Positions 34,574-44,125 of a DNA stretch of 64,000 bases are shown here, in pieces. The stretch spans positions 1 to 64,000 of the forward strand of contig NZ_CP095485.1 in the NCBI RefSeq assembly GCF_023028225.1. The letters are read 5' to 3'. The notes under the pieces are model-generated. The model saw only the letters and a list, made by a program, of their open reading frames with translations. It did no database searches and was not told the origin of the DNA. The position numbers and the translations under genes were made by a program. Origin of the DNA: Halorientalis litorea (GTDB lineage: Archaea; Halobacteriota; Halobacteria; Halobacteriales; Haloarculaceae). The first letter of the stretch is position 1; every line of letters starts with the position of its first letter.

Positions 34574-35695
34574 ATGTCGATAGACAAAGACGCAGCCGCA
34601 CGGCGCATCATGGACCAGTTCGGCGAGGAGAGTCGTATCCCCTACCTCAATATCGAGGAGGGTGACGTGGGCGTCCTGATCGCCTTCCCGATCGTCGGCC
34701 TGTTCATCGCCGGCCTCACGGGCATCGAATCGCTTGCGCTTCCGTTCGTCGCCGGCGGCTTCGGCTTTGGCGTCGCCATCGTCTACGTCTCTCCCGATCA
34801 CCTGAATGCGTGGACGTGGACCAAGGACGTCTATCGGTACGTCAAGCGGCCGCAGATTACATTCAGTGCTCCCGAAGACGCCGACGGGACCACCAACGAA
34901 ACAGAGCGCAACGAGGGCGGCCTAGCGAACTACACGCCCTTCAAGCCGGACGAGCGAACGCAGGACCTCACGAACATCGAGCGGGCGTGGCCGGGCGCAG
35001 GAGCCATTCAGCGGGACGACGGGACGATGGAGGCGTTCATCGAGATCGACCCCGACAACATGGACTTCGCGATGTCCGACGACTGGGCCCAGCTCCAAGA
35101 CGCTGGCGAGGACTTCGCCAACAAAGAGCTGGACTCGAAGCTCAAACTCCACGCGACGACCCGCTCGTTCCCGGTCGAACAGATTACGGAGAACATCGAA
35201 GACCGCCTCAACGACGAGGACGTCACGGAGAACCCGATCTTCAAGGAACTCCTCGAGGAGTACCGGGAGACCCGACCGAAGGAGATGCGGGAGCGCGGCA
35301 TCCAGCAGGTGCGATACTACATCGGCGTCCAGGTCAGCCCGTTGGAGGTCTACGACCGCTTCCGCGACGAGGGCACACCCGCCGAGAAGCTGACGCAGTT
35401 CCCCGTCATCGGCTTCCTGTTCAACCCGTTCGTCACCCGTCGCGAGGACCTCACTGACGTCGAACGTCGCGCTCAGATGTTCGAGAAGCTGGACAGCCGA
35501 GTCAACGACGTGCGGTCGGAGTTCATCCAGCAGGCGTCGGGCTGGTCCGCTCGGCGGCTCAGCACGGTCGAACTCTTCGTGTTGAATATGGACTTCTGGA
35601 ACGGTCGGGAACACGACTACGACGAGGCAGAGCGTGTCGTTCGCGAACAACCGATCATCGGCCAGTCGCGCCGGGAGGATGCGTTCGATGCGTAG
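34574..35695 (+). CDS. VirB3/PrgI-like membrane protein fused to VirB4-N-like domain
   Basis: 373 residues. Two close transmembrane helices at ~35-75 (VLIAFPIVGLFIAGLTGI and LALPFVAGGFGFGVAIVYV) precede a ~270-residue soluble domain. The two-helix hairpin resembles VirB3/PrgI. The soluble part resembles the N-terminal, non-ATPase domain of VirB4-like proteins (RYYIGVQVSPLE). Its 3' end overlaps the VirB4 gene by 8 bp. In many bacteria VirB3 and VirB4 are fused, so this split layout is consistent. It probably anchors the ATPase to the channel. Confidence 0.7.
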   Translation: MSIDKDAAARRIMDQFGEESRIPYLNIEEGDVGVLIAFPIVGLFIAGLTGIESLALPFVAGGFGFGVAIVYVSPDHLNAWTWTKDVYRYVKRPQITFSAPEDADGTTNETERNEGGLANYTPFKPDERTQDLTNIERAWPGAGAIQRDDGTMEAFIEIDPDNMDFAMSDDWAQLQDAGEDFANKELDSKLKLHATTRSFPVEQITENIEDRLNDEDVTENPIFKELLEEYRETRPKEMRERGIQQVRYYIGVQVSPLEVYDRFRDEGTPAEKLTQFPVIGFLFNPFVTRREDLTDVERRAQMFEKLDSRVNDVRSEFIQQASGWSARRLSTVELFVLNMDFWNGREHDYDEAERVVREQPIIGQSRREDAFDA

Positions 35696-37913
35696 CGCGG
35701 TCCTTCAAGCAGGGGGCGGCGTGGGCAGCCAGCTCGTCAGATGGCTCTCCAGTCCGACCTCTACGGAGGGTGCGGCGCTCTATCTCCTCATCGTCGTCCT
35801 GCTCGGTATCGGGGGAAAACTCCTCTGGGACTGGTACACCGAAGACGACACGGAAGAAGTCGAGTTCTCGGATGTTCTCGACGAGGAGACACTCGAACAG
35901 GGCGAGGCCGAACGCCAGCTCCTTGACGACATCGCTGAGTCTCACAAGACGGTGACCGCGCCGGCTGCCGCCGAGTGGGAAACGCGAGCCGCCCGAGTCG
36001 GCGAGCAGTGGACGACGACGCTGTACATCGCCGACTACCCGGACTACCCCAACGACGGCTACCTCAGCGATCTCTTCGAGATGACCGACGTGCAGTTCGA
36101 CCTGACGGCCCACATCACGCCAAAGAATCAGGAGCGGGCCCGGAACGAACTACAGGACATCGCTGACGATCTTCAGGTGGATGCCGACCTCGAACAGAGC
36201 GTCCGGAGTGCCTACCTTCAGGAGCGGGCCAACGAGGCCGCAGCGACGTACACAGCTGTCGAGAACGGCGCGAGCGTCTTCGACCAGGGGATGTTCATCA
36301 CCGTTCGGGCCGACGAGAAGGACGACCTCAGAGACGCCGTCCAGAAGGTCAAGAGTGCGCTTCGTGACGACCCGGCGAATCTCACGCCGAAGACCGCAAT
36401 CTGTCGGCAGGACCTCGCCCTACAGTCAGCCGCGCCCATCGGCGACAACGAGTTCGGCCGTACGTCAATCGCACTCGGCGGCGCCGTCGGTGCGTTGCTC
36501 TCCTCGCCGCACAACGCGACGATCCTCGAGGAGGGTGGCGTCGAGTTCGGGATTCACAAGGACAACCAGAGTCCGGTGGTCATCGACCCGTTTGCTCGGG
36601 ACAACGGGTACGCGATGTTCACCGTCGGCGACACGGGCTCGGGGAAGTCGTTCAGTTCCAAGCAGAACTTTATCCGATCCATCGAACAGAGCAAGGACCG
36701 CATCGGCATCATCCTCGAACCGCTGAACAACTGGGCCGGAGTCTCGGAAGCCCTCGATGCCAAACGAATCACGGTCGGCGGGACGCTCGGGCTGAATCCG
36801 CTGGAGATCCGGGAGACCCCGGAGCACGTCCAGCGGGCGATGGGTGAGGACGCGAGCCCGTTCAACGAGAAGCTCGACGACGCGATGAGCTTCCTCACGA
36901 ACTTCTTCGCCCTCCGCGGTATCTCGCTGGGCGACCGGCGGACGACGCTCGAACTCGGGCTCAAGCGTGCCTACAAGCGCCAGGACATTACTGACGACAT
37001 CTCCACGCACAGCAATCCGAGCCCGACCATCCGCGACATGATGGACGTATTCGAGGATATGGTCGACGACCCCGAGGAGTTCGTCGTGCGGTCCGACGAG
37101 GAAGCCGGGAAGATCAAGGAGGACGCAACGTGGCTGCTCGATCAGCTCCGCCCCTTCGAGGACGACGGTCGCCACGCGAATCTCGGCCAAGAATCAGACT
37201 TCGACATCCGGGACGAGAAGGTCATCTATCTCGATCTCGCCCAGCAGGAGGGGAGCGTGGACAGCAGCACGGCACTGACGATGCAGCTCCTCATCTCGCT
37301 TGTGTACGAGCGAGCGAAGGTCTCGGACAAGGAGGTCGTGTTCTACATCGACGAGGCCCGCTATATCATGCAGGACGCCGCCAGTCTGGCGTTCCTAGAG
37401 ACTGTCTTCCGGCACCACCGTCACCACGACCTCTCGATCCGGCTGGTCACCCAGACGGTCGACGAGTTCTTCGAGCACGCCGAATCCGAAGCGATCCTCG
37501 ATCAGTGTGCCGTCAAGCAATTCCACCGCCTCGACGGGATGGACGAAGACTGGGCCGACGAGTTCGGTCTGAACTACGCACAGATGCGGTTCGTCCAGGA
37601 TGCGGTGCCCGGCAACGAGGACGCTGGCTTCTCCGAGGCACTGGTCGGCGTCGACGGCGAGTGGCGCGGCATCCAGGTCAAAGCGATGCCCAAGGAGAAA
37701 CAGGTCATCGACTTCGACCCGACTGCCCAGGTCCGCTCCTCGCTCCCCGGCGCCGGCGACAGCGCTGTCGATAGCGAGATGGAGGAATTCCAAGCGGACC
37801 TAGAAGAGCAAGTAACGAACGGAACGAGCGAAACGAACACCACCGAGGATGAATCCGACGCCGTCGCAGCCGAGCCAGACGGCGGGTCAACGGAGGGAAC
37901 CGACGATGGCTGA
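35688..37913 (+). CDS. virB4: VirB4-type conjugation ATPase
   Basis: 741 residues from ATG 35688, chosen because a GGAGG stands 9 nt upstream (35674-35678) and the longer form would overlap the previous gene by 60 bp. One transmembrane helix (~28-45), then a VirB4/TraC/HerA-type motor: Walker A GDTGSGKS (~314-321), DE Walker B in VVFYIDEARYIM (~551-556) and a TQ-type sensor (LVTQTVDEFFEHAE). The acidic C terminus is encoded partly by three 9-bp AACGA repeats (37814-37836), the same motif as at parA. It powers pilus assembly or DNA movement. Confidence 0.92.
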   Translation: MRSAVLQAGGGVGSQLVRWLSSPTSTEGAALYLLIVVLLGIGGKLLWDWYTEDDTEEVEFSDVLDEETLEQGEAERQLLDDIAESHKTVTAPAAAEWETRAARVGEQWTTTLYIADYPDYPNDGYLSDLFEMTDVQFDLTAHITPKNQERARNELQDIADDLQVDADLEQSVRSAYLQERANEAAATYTAVENGASVFDQGMFITVRADEKDDLRDAVQKVKSALRDDPANLTPKTAICRQDLALQSAAPIGDNEFGRTSIALGGAVGALLSSPHNATILEEGGVEFGIHKDNQSPVVIDPFARDNGYAMFTVGDTGSGKSFSSKQNFIRSIEQSKDRIGIILEPLNNWAGVSEALDAKRITVGGTLGLNPLEIRETPEHVQRAMGEDASPFNEKLDDAMSFLTNFFALRGISLGDRRTTLELGLKRAYKRQDITDDISTHSNPSPTIRDMMDVFEDMVDDPEEFVVRSDEEAGKIKEDATWLLDQLRPFEDDGRHANLGQESDFDIRDEKVIYLDLAQQEGSVDSSTALTMQLLISLVYERAKVSDKEVVFYIDEARYIMQDAASLAFLETVFRHHRHHDLSIRLVTQTVDEFFEHAESEAILDQCAVKQFHRLDGMDEDWADEFGLNYAQMRFVQDAVPGNEDAGFSEALVGVDGEWRGIQVKAMPKEKQVIDFDPTAQVRSSLPGAGDSAVDSEMEEFQADLEEQVTNGTSETNTTEDESDAVAAEPDGGSTEGTDDG
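37814..37836. repeat. Three 9-bp-phased AACGA units inside virB4
   Basis: AACGA begins at 37814, 37823 and 37832, the same 9-bp register and sequence as the parA-region arrays. It encodes part of the Thr/Asn/Glu-rich tail of VirB4. Confidence 0.6.
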
Positions 37914-40900
37914 CTACCTGCGCGTCACCCCGACCTCCGAGCAGCTCGATGCCGAAAGCATCCCCCGCGTCCTCGACAGCCTCCACAAACTGACTACGCC
38001 GGGGTCGTCAGGCCTCGGAGCAAAGCTGAACCCGCTCAACAGTGAGACACCACCTCGGTTCGAATTTCTCGCGATCAGTGATGGACCGGATGAGCCGGTT
38101 GAATTCTTCTACGGCGCCGATGCTCACCTCGATACCCTCGAGAAACGCCTCCGCTCGATCTACCCGTCAACGTTCGATATCGAACGCGTCGACATCGATG
38201 TCGCCGACCGTCTCATTCAGCCGGTCGAGTTGACACCGGAGGAGTTCGTCGAGCATTACGAAGCGGGCTGGCTTCAGTACGAGTTTGGTCCAGGGGAGCA
38301 GTACGAGCACGTCGACGAAGAGCCCGCTGACGCCGACGCAGCCGATACGGACCCGGTCGTCGACGGCGGCACGGTATCCGCCACAATTCCCGACCATCAC
38401 GTTGTCATCGGCGACTCCGTTCTCGAACTTGCCTCCCCCGAGACGCTTCCTGAGGATGAGCAGCAGCCATCGATCGAGAAGCCGACGATGACGACGAGGG
38501 GGACGATCCTGGCACGGCCAACCGAGGACACCGTCTCCCCGCTCGGTGTCCAGTGGTGTGGGTCCGCGTCTCGGAAGCAGGATTGGATGACGTCGCTGAC
38601 GCCGTTCACAGCGGACGAGTCAGACGGGAATATCTCCTCGGTCGACCAACCCGGTGCCGCGCTCGCGACGCTGATCGACCACCTGATGGAGGCGACAGCC
38701 CCGACCGCGTTCCAAGTCGTCTTCCAACGACGCAGCAGCTGGCAGTCCGACGCGGAAGTGCGGAAAGAGGACCTCGTCGACGGCCGAGACACGTTCTTCC
38801 AGGAGGTCGTCGGGTCGTTCCTCGAGGTCGAGGACCACCGGAGCGACCAGGACGAACGACAACTCAGTGAATCCGTCGAGAAACGGATCGAGTACATCGA
38901 CGCGAAGAACGCCAAACGGTCGTTCACGGCGAACATTCGCGCCGTCGGCGTGCCTGCTGATGGCTCTCGCGAGGATCTCGATGCTCGCATGGATTCGCTC
39001 CTCCCGGTGTTCGATACGCTCGATGGGCCGTTCTACGAGGTGGAGGGACAACGGCTCCGGGAGAGTGGTTTTCGTGAGAAAACGAAGGAGAAGAACGCAG
39101 GGGCGGCGCTCCAGCGTCTTCTCAACCGAGAGTTGACGACGGGACGGGGGAAGACCCGCCCCGAGCTGGTCCTCTGTGGGACGGAGCTCGCGAACTTCGT
39201 CCTTGTCCCCTCCTCCGAACAGTTGACCGTTGAGGGAACACGGGGGACTCGGGCCGAACAGCAGAGCCGCAATCCGCTCCCGTGGCCGAATCCCGACCTG
39301 ATTCAGCAGTTCCAGGACGGGATGGAGATCGGGTACGCCCTCGACGATAACGGGGAGCCGCGACCAGACCCCATCCGGATCCCGCCGGACCTGTTGCCAA
39401 CGCATTACGGGCGGTTCGCCTCGACTGGTGGCGGGAAGTCGAAGGCCATCATCAACGACGCGCTCTCGCTCCGCGAGACGACGGGTGGCCCTGTCGTGCT
39501 CGTCGACCCGAAGGGCGACGGGATGTGTGAGAACTACCTGCGCTGCCACTACGAGCGGTTCAGTGGCCTCGACGACGTCTACCACTTCCGCGTCCCGGAG
39601 ACCATCCCCGCGTTCTCCTTCTTCGACATCCGGCCCGCACTCGAAGCGGGTCGCAACCGAGAGGACGCGATTCAGGACAAGGTCGACCACTTCCACGACA
39701 TCCTCCGGATGATTATGGGCCGCGAGCAGTACGGCCAGGCGTTCGTCGCGAACGAGATCCTCAGCTACCTGATCAAGGCGCTGTTCGACGAGGAGTACGG
39801 GAACGACGTCTTCGGGCTGGACGACCTCTTCGCCGCCGCGCTCCGGATGCAGCGCGACCAGACGATTCCCCCGGTCTCGGCGGACAACCAGAACATCGAG
39901 GAATCGCTGACGCGTCACTTCGCGAAGGACAACCACCAGTTCCAGGTGTCGATGGACGCCGTCGGGAACCGCCTCGACAAGCTCAAAGAGGACGCGCATC
40001 TCCGGCGGATCTTCAGCCACGTCCCCGAGCAGAATGACGCCGGCGAGTACGTCGACAACCGGTTCGACTTCCGCGAGTTCCTCGATGAAGACGCGACCAT
40101 CATCTTCGACCTCGGCGACCTTCGGCCGGAGGCACAGCGAGCGATCACACTCCTGCTGTTGAGCAACCTCTGGGACGCCGTGCAGGTGCGCCGTCGCGAC
40201 GGTCAGACCGACTACGAGAAGCTCACGAACCTCATCATCGAGGAGGCGGCGCCGGTCGCGTCGACAAAGCTCGTCTCCGAGCAGCTACTGCCGCAGGGCC
40301 GGTCGTTCGGCCTGAGTATGGGGCTCGTGATGCAGTTCCCCGAGCAGGTGCGGAATCGGAACGAACGGGCCTACGACGAGGTGCTGAACAACATCAAGAC
40401 GAAGCTCATCGGCAACATCTCGATTGAACGCGATCTCGCGGAGTCGCTCGCCCACGAGGACCTCAGTCCGACCGAACTTCGCAACCGAATCAACACGCTC
40501 CCGAGCGGTGAGTGGATCGCCCAGCTCCCGAGCCCCTCGTTCGGGGAAACTGGCCCACCGCCGTTCTCGCTGAAGCCGCTCCCCATCGCGCCGGGGCATC
40601 CAGAAAGCGACCAGCCGCTCACAGAGCCGCAGGAAGACCATTTCGAGTCCGTGTCCCGGCCACGGATGGTCGAGCGGACACAGGCCCAGTACGGGCTGAC
40701 AGCGACGACTGAAACGAGCCCTGCCCCGGAGGAGGCGGGCTGGGGAAGTTCAGGAGCCGACACGACGGGCTCATCGGTTGATGGAGAGACGGGGAGCGAC
40801 CCGACCCAGTCCGCGTTCATCAGCCAAGCGACGACCAAGAACGGGTCGACATCGACGACTCAGCCCGAGACGGACACCGAGTCCGGTGGAGACCACGGGG

Positions 40901-41724
40901 AGATCAGTTCGTTGTTCGGGGAACCCGCTGCTAGCGATAGTGACCCAGCTCCCGACCAAGCAGCGCAACCGGCGAACGGATCAACGCCCGTTCAGGACAG
41001 CGGCATTCCCGTTCCCGATGACGAGCTTCGAGAACGCGGGCTCAGTCGCGACGATGTCCGATTCCTGGGCCGAGTCCTCGACGTGATGAACAGGGACGAC
41101 GAGTACACGCTCTTGAAGAGTATGCGCCAGCTGCGAGACGATTACGAGGACCTCCATCTGGAGCGGCTCACGGAGCAGGAGCTATTGGATGAGGGATCCG
41201 CCGCTGGGCGCAAGTACTACACCGTGCTTCCGGCCGGGCGAGAGCTCCTCGGCAGGGAACTGAACGCCGGCCCCGGCGAGGGTGACCTCGGCGAGAAAAC
41301 CCCGCACAAGGTTGGCGTCCGGCTCCTCGAGTTGTGGCTCCAGCAGCAGGACGACGTCGTTCGCGTGGAGCCGTACTACGAATACGACGATGGAACGGTA
41401 CTGGATGTAGCCGGGTTCGACGATGAGGGCAACCTCGTCTGGGCTGGTGAAGCAGAGCTCGCGAGTAACAACAGGCACGCCCCGGTCGAGGATTACGACA
41501 AGCTCAGCGCCGTGGACGGCGACGCAGTTTGGGCGTTCAACACTCGGGAGACGGCCATCGACGTGCTTGATGCGCTTGCCGACGCCGACAGGATCGACGA
41601 GCGTGTCAGTGGGCGGTCGGCGCGGTCGTTCGCGAACATCAGAGACGCCGTCGACGACCTCGATGCTAACGGCCTGACCACCGTTCGGGGCTTCAAAAAT
41701 CTCAAAGAGGAACTCGAGTCATGA
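37906..41724 (+). CDS. VirD4/TraG-type coupling ATPase with C-terminal extra domains
   Basis: 1272 residues from ATG 37906, overlapping the virB4 stop. Residues ~1-480 are a large N-terminal region; the motor follows with Walker A STGGGKSK (~506-513) and Walker B ATIIFDLGDL (~730). A disordered Ser/Thr-rich linker (~930-1030) leads to a winged-helix-like segment (~1035-1115, SRDDVRFLGRVLDVM). The final ~140 residues carry VLDVAGFDDEGNLVWAGEAEL (Asp, then Glu-x-Glu), reminiscent of a PD-(D/E)XK core. No transmembrane helix is seen, unlike bacterial VirD4. It probably brings DNA substrate to the channel; the nuclease-like tail could nick or recognise it. Confidence 0.82.
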   Translation: MADYLRVTPTSEQLDAESIPRVLDSLHKLTTPGSSGLGAKLNPLNSETPPRFEFLAISDGPDEPVEFFYGADAHLDTLEKRLRSIYPSTFDIERVDIDVADRLIQPVELTPEEFVEHYEAGWLQYEFGPGEQYEHVDEEPADADAADTDPVVDGGTVSATIPDHHVVIGDSVLELASPETLPEDEQQPSIEKPTMTTRGTILARPTEDTVSPLGVQWCGSASRKQDWMTSLTPFTADESDGNISSVDQPGAALATLIDHLMEATAPTAFQVVFQRRSSWQSDAEVRKEDLVDGRDTFFQEVVGSFLEVEDHRSDQDERQLSESVEKRIEYIDAKNAKRSFTANIRAVGVPADGSREDLDARMDSLLPVFDTLDGPFYEVEGQRLRESGFREKTKEKNAGAALQRLLNRELTTGRGKTRPELVLCGTELANFVLVPSSEQLTVEGTRGTRAEQQSRNPLPWPNPDLIQQFQDGMEIGYALDDNGEPRPDPIRIPPDLLPTHYGRFASTGGGKSKAIINDALSLRETTGGPVVLVDPKGDGMCENYLRCHYERFSGLDDVYHFRVPETIPAFSFFDIRPALEAGRNREDAIQDKVDHFHDILRMIMGREQYGQAFVANEILSYLIKALFDEEYGNDVFGLDDLFAAALRMQRDQTIPPVSADNQNIEESLTRHFAKDNHQFQVSMDAVGNRLDKLKEDAHLRRIFSHVPEQNDAGEYVDNRFDFREFLDEDATIIFDLGDLRPEAQRAITLLLLSNLWDAVQVRRRDGQTDYEKLTNLIIEEAAPVASTKLVSEQLLPQGRSFGLSMGLVMQFPEQVRNRNERAYDEVLNNIKTKLIGNISIERDLAESLAHEDLSPTELRNRINTLPSGEWIAQLPSPSFGETGPPPFSLKPLPIAPGHPESDQPLTEPQEDHFESVSRPRMVERTQAQYGLTATTETSPAPEEAGWGSSGADTTGSSVDGETGSDPTQSAFISQATTKNGSTSTTQPETDTESGGDHGEISSLFGEPAASDSDPAPDQAAQPANGSTPVQDSGIPVPDDELRERGLSRDDVRFLGRVLDVMNRDDEYTLLKSMRQLRDDYEDLHLERLTEQELLDEGSAAGRKYYTVLPAGRELLGRELNAGPGEGDLGEKTPHKVGVRLLELWLQQQDDVVRVEPYYEYDDGTVLDVAGFDDEGNLVWAGEAELASNNRHAPVEDYDKLSAVDGDAVWAFNTRETAIDVLDALADADRIDERVSGRSARSFANIRDAVDDLDANGLTTVRGFKNLKEELES

Positions 41725-42605
41725 CGTGGCGACAGGCAACGCGTGAGGAGATCTACGCCTACTACGCCGAGGAGTTTCCTCGCTATGTCGATGACCTGCC
41801 GGACTTTATCTCGGCGACGGGCCCGAAGCAGTACGCCGTCGCCTTCCGCGAGCCCCATCCGGTGCGCAACGATGAGGTGCCGGACAAGGACTTCATCCGG
41901 CGGGATACGTGGCAAACGGATCCATCAGGCGATCGAACGACGGCGGAGTTCAGTAGCTTCGAGGACGTCGTTGAGTTCGTTCGCCATCCCGCACGGAACG
42001 ACCCACTCGGCCGAAGCGAATTCGCACTCGCTGACCCAGAAGTCTTGGAGCAACCAGATCCACGCCCCGATGCCGTCTACTACGCGCTCGACCACTGGGA
42101 GCGGCCGTGGGTCCTCCTCGTCGATATCGACGCCAAGGAGATCGCTCGGGAACGAGCCGCGGATACGGTCTCGGACGACGTCGACGACCGGGACGACGAG
42201 GCACTCCTCGACGCCGCCGGCATCCTCGACGCCGAGCCAACCGGATATCCGTACGCCTTCGAGGACGTCGACCAAGCCATCGAGTACGGGTTCGAGGTAC
42301 GGGACATCTTCGAGGACGATTTCGATGCCGAGGAGACGATGGTGGTGTACAGCGGGCAGGGTGTCCACGTCTACCTGCTGGATACGGACCCGGGTCACCG
42401 GTACGACGAGCAGAGTCGCGAGGTGTTGAACGATCTCCTTCTGGAGACGTACGACATCCCGATCGACCCCGTCGTCACGGCCGACCGCCGGCGCGTCGCC
42501 CGCCTCCCCTACTCGCTCCACGCCGACGTGTGCAGCATCGTCCAACCCATCGAAAGCCCGGCGTTCGACGTGCGGTCGGCGACACCTGAGGTGATCGGCG
42601 AATGA
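41721..42605 (+). CDS. priS: PriS-like primase catalytic subunit
   Basis: 294 residues, overlapping the coupling-ATPase stop by 4 bp. Archaeo-eukaryotic primase motifs are in order: D135-x-D137 (WVLLVDIDAKE), S211-G-x-G-x-H216 (YSGQGVHVYL), and a third block with D250, D255 and RLPYSLH (~261-267). It is a little shorter than chromosomal PriS (~330-390) and lacks a clear zinc finger. The next gene encodes the PriL-like partner. Expected activity: RNA/DNA primer synthesis, probably to convert transferred single-stranded plasmid DNA to duplex. Confidence 0.85.
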   Translation: MTWRQATREEIYAYYAEEFPRYVDDLPDFISATGPKQYAVAFREPHPVRNDEVPDKDFIRRDTWQTDPSGDRTTAEFSSFEDVVEFVRHPARNDPLGRSEFALADPEVLEQPDPRPDAVYYALDHWERPWVLLVDIDAKEIARERAADTVSDDVDDRDDEALLDAAGILDAEPTGYPYAFEDVDQAIEYGFEVRDIFEDDFDAEETMVVYSGQGVHVYLLDTDPGHRYDEQSREVLNDLLLETYDIPIDPVVTADRRRVARLPYSLHADVCSIVQPIESPAFDVRSATPEVIGE

Positions 42606-44125
42606 GCCCCAGTACGCCCACCGACGACGATGACGCAGCGTATCGAGTTGCGGCACTCCCGCTGGAGTACGGTGAGACCCGCATCAACCAGCTGTTTACG
42701 CGTGGCTACAACCGATACGTCGTCGAGGGCGAGGACCAGCCCGAGGACCTCGTGAACGATCTCGAGCGGTTCGGGACGGCGGCGTTCAAAGAGCAGGTTC
42801 GTGCCGACGCCGCTGAGGAGCCGTTCGTCGACGAGCCCGGGACGCTCGCCGTGCTTGCAACGCTGAGTGCGATCTGTGTAAAGGAGCACCCGAAGTTCGA
42901 GCACGCATCGCCCCGGAACATCCAGGTGCTCTACGACATCCGGGAGCTGTACGTCAACAATCTCGCCTCCCTCATCCGTGCTCGCGGTGATGGGGCGCTC
43001 CAGCAGGACATCGCCGACGTGCTGTACAGCAAGGAGCCCGGCGAGGATGGCCCACACCCTGGTCGTGTCTGTACGGGCATCACAGAGATGCCGGAGTTCG
43101 GGGAGGGTCTCTACCTCGAAATCCCGATGGCCGCAGCGTCACGCAAATGTCTCGTTCGGGAGAACCAGGGGTCGACGGGGAGTGACGATGGCGGGGAGAT
43201 ACTGACGCGAGTGAAAGACAACAAGCTGTACGTCCCGGTCGGTAATTTCGACAGCAAGTATCGGGACTATGCTGAGCGGGCGTTCAAAAAGCTCCTGCGG
43301 GTGCAAGAAGACGGGCTCTCCGACGACCAGCTGACGTGGCTGACGACGAACGAGTCTGCGATAACGGAGCGGATCGACCGCTTCCTCGAGACCGGCCATC
43401 ACGAGCGGATCTGGCGGAACTGGGACCGTGGCGAACGGACGATCCGCGTCCTCCGGCGAGCCCTGAGTGACGCCCCCGACGACGTCGCCCAGAAAGGGGA
43501 GTTCCTTACAGCGAAAGAGCTCTATCGAGCGGTCGAGGCGTACGAGGCCGAGGACGACTGGGAATCATCCGTGACGGATTGGATCTCGAGTCCGAGCAGT
43601 CTCGCCAAGACGTTGGCCGACCACGAGTCACATTCGGCGGTCACCATCGACCGCGACGGGCGCGTCAACACCTATCGAATCGGGCGGGCCGGAACCGGCG
43701 CTGAACAGATCGAGGTGCGGGAAATCGAGGACCTCTTCCAACTCCCCTGTCTGGCGAATATGGAGGAGCGACTCCACGAGAAGAAGCCGGTTCGGAAGGA
43801 TCTCTACAACTTCGCGCGGATGGTGATGTGGCTGCCGCAGTACCAAGACAGCAGCCTCGACGAAATCGTCGCGGACCTCAAGGACGTCTTCTCCAGGTGG
43901 CCGTGGTACGACGAGCAGGAAACTGAGTACCAAGTCCGCTACGAGTTCTCGAACACGATCGGCGGAGACACCCCGTTGCCGATGAACTGCGATAACGACG
44001 ATATGCAGCGCTACTGCATCGGCCAGGACCAATGTCCCTACTCGATCTGGGGCAGTCTTCCGTTCCCGGACGAGATGTACGAACAAGTTGACGAGCAGTC
44101 CGCCGGCCCCGCTGAGCAATTCTAA
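42602..44125 (+). CDS. priL: PriL-like primase large subunit (Fe-S domain)
   Basis: 507 residues, overlapping the PriS-like stop by 4 bp. The C-terminal ~130 residues match the PriL iron-sulphur domain: LPCLANMEERL with C383, a helical stretch RKDLYNFARMVMWL, DEQETEYQVRYEF, and then C463, C472 and C478. The four Cys are spaced as in cluster-binding PriL. The N-terminal ~370 residues are divergent and longer than usual, with a helical region like PriL-N (SAICVKEHPKFEHASPRN). PriL regulates initiation and primer length, so the plasmid carries a full two-subunit primase. Confidence 0.85.
   Translation: MSPSTPTDDDDAAYRVAALPLEYGETRINQLFTRGYNRYVVEGEDQPEDLVNDLERFGTAAFKEQVRADAAEEPFVDEPGTLAVLATLSAICVKEHPKFEHASPRNIQVLYDIRELYVNNLASLIRARGDGALQQDIADVLYSKEPGEDGPHPGRVCTGITEMPEFGEGLYLEIPMAAASRKCLVRENQGSTGSDDGGEILTRVKDNKLYVPVGNFDSKYRDYAERAFKKLLRVQEDGLSDDQLTWLTTNESAITERIDRFLETGHHERIWRNWDRGERTIRVLRRALSDAPDDVAQKGEFLTAKELYRAVEAYEAEDDWESSVTDWISSPSSLAKTLADHESHSAVTIDRDGRVNTYRIGRAGTGAEQIEVREIEDLFQLPCLANMEERLHEKKPVRKDLYNFARMVMWLPQYQDSSLDEIVADLKDVFSRWPWYDEQETEYQVRYEFSNTIGGDTPLPMNCDNDDMQRYCIGQDQCPYSIWGSLPFPDEMYEQVDEQSAGPAEQF

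Noticed and set aside
35634-35687. Longer VirB4 start 18 codons upstream
   Set aside because: It would overlap the preceding gene by 62 bp, while ATG 35688 has a GGAGG 9 nt upstream.
38620-40020. 466-codon frame opposite the coupling ATPase
   Set aside because: Antisense shadow of a GC-rich gene with conserved Walker motifs on the forward strand.
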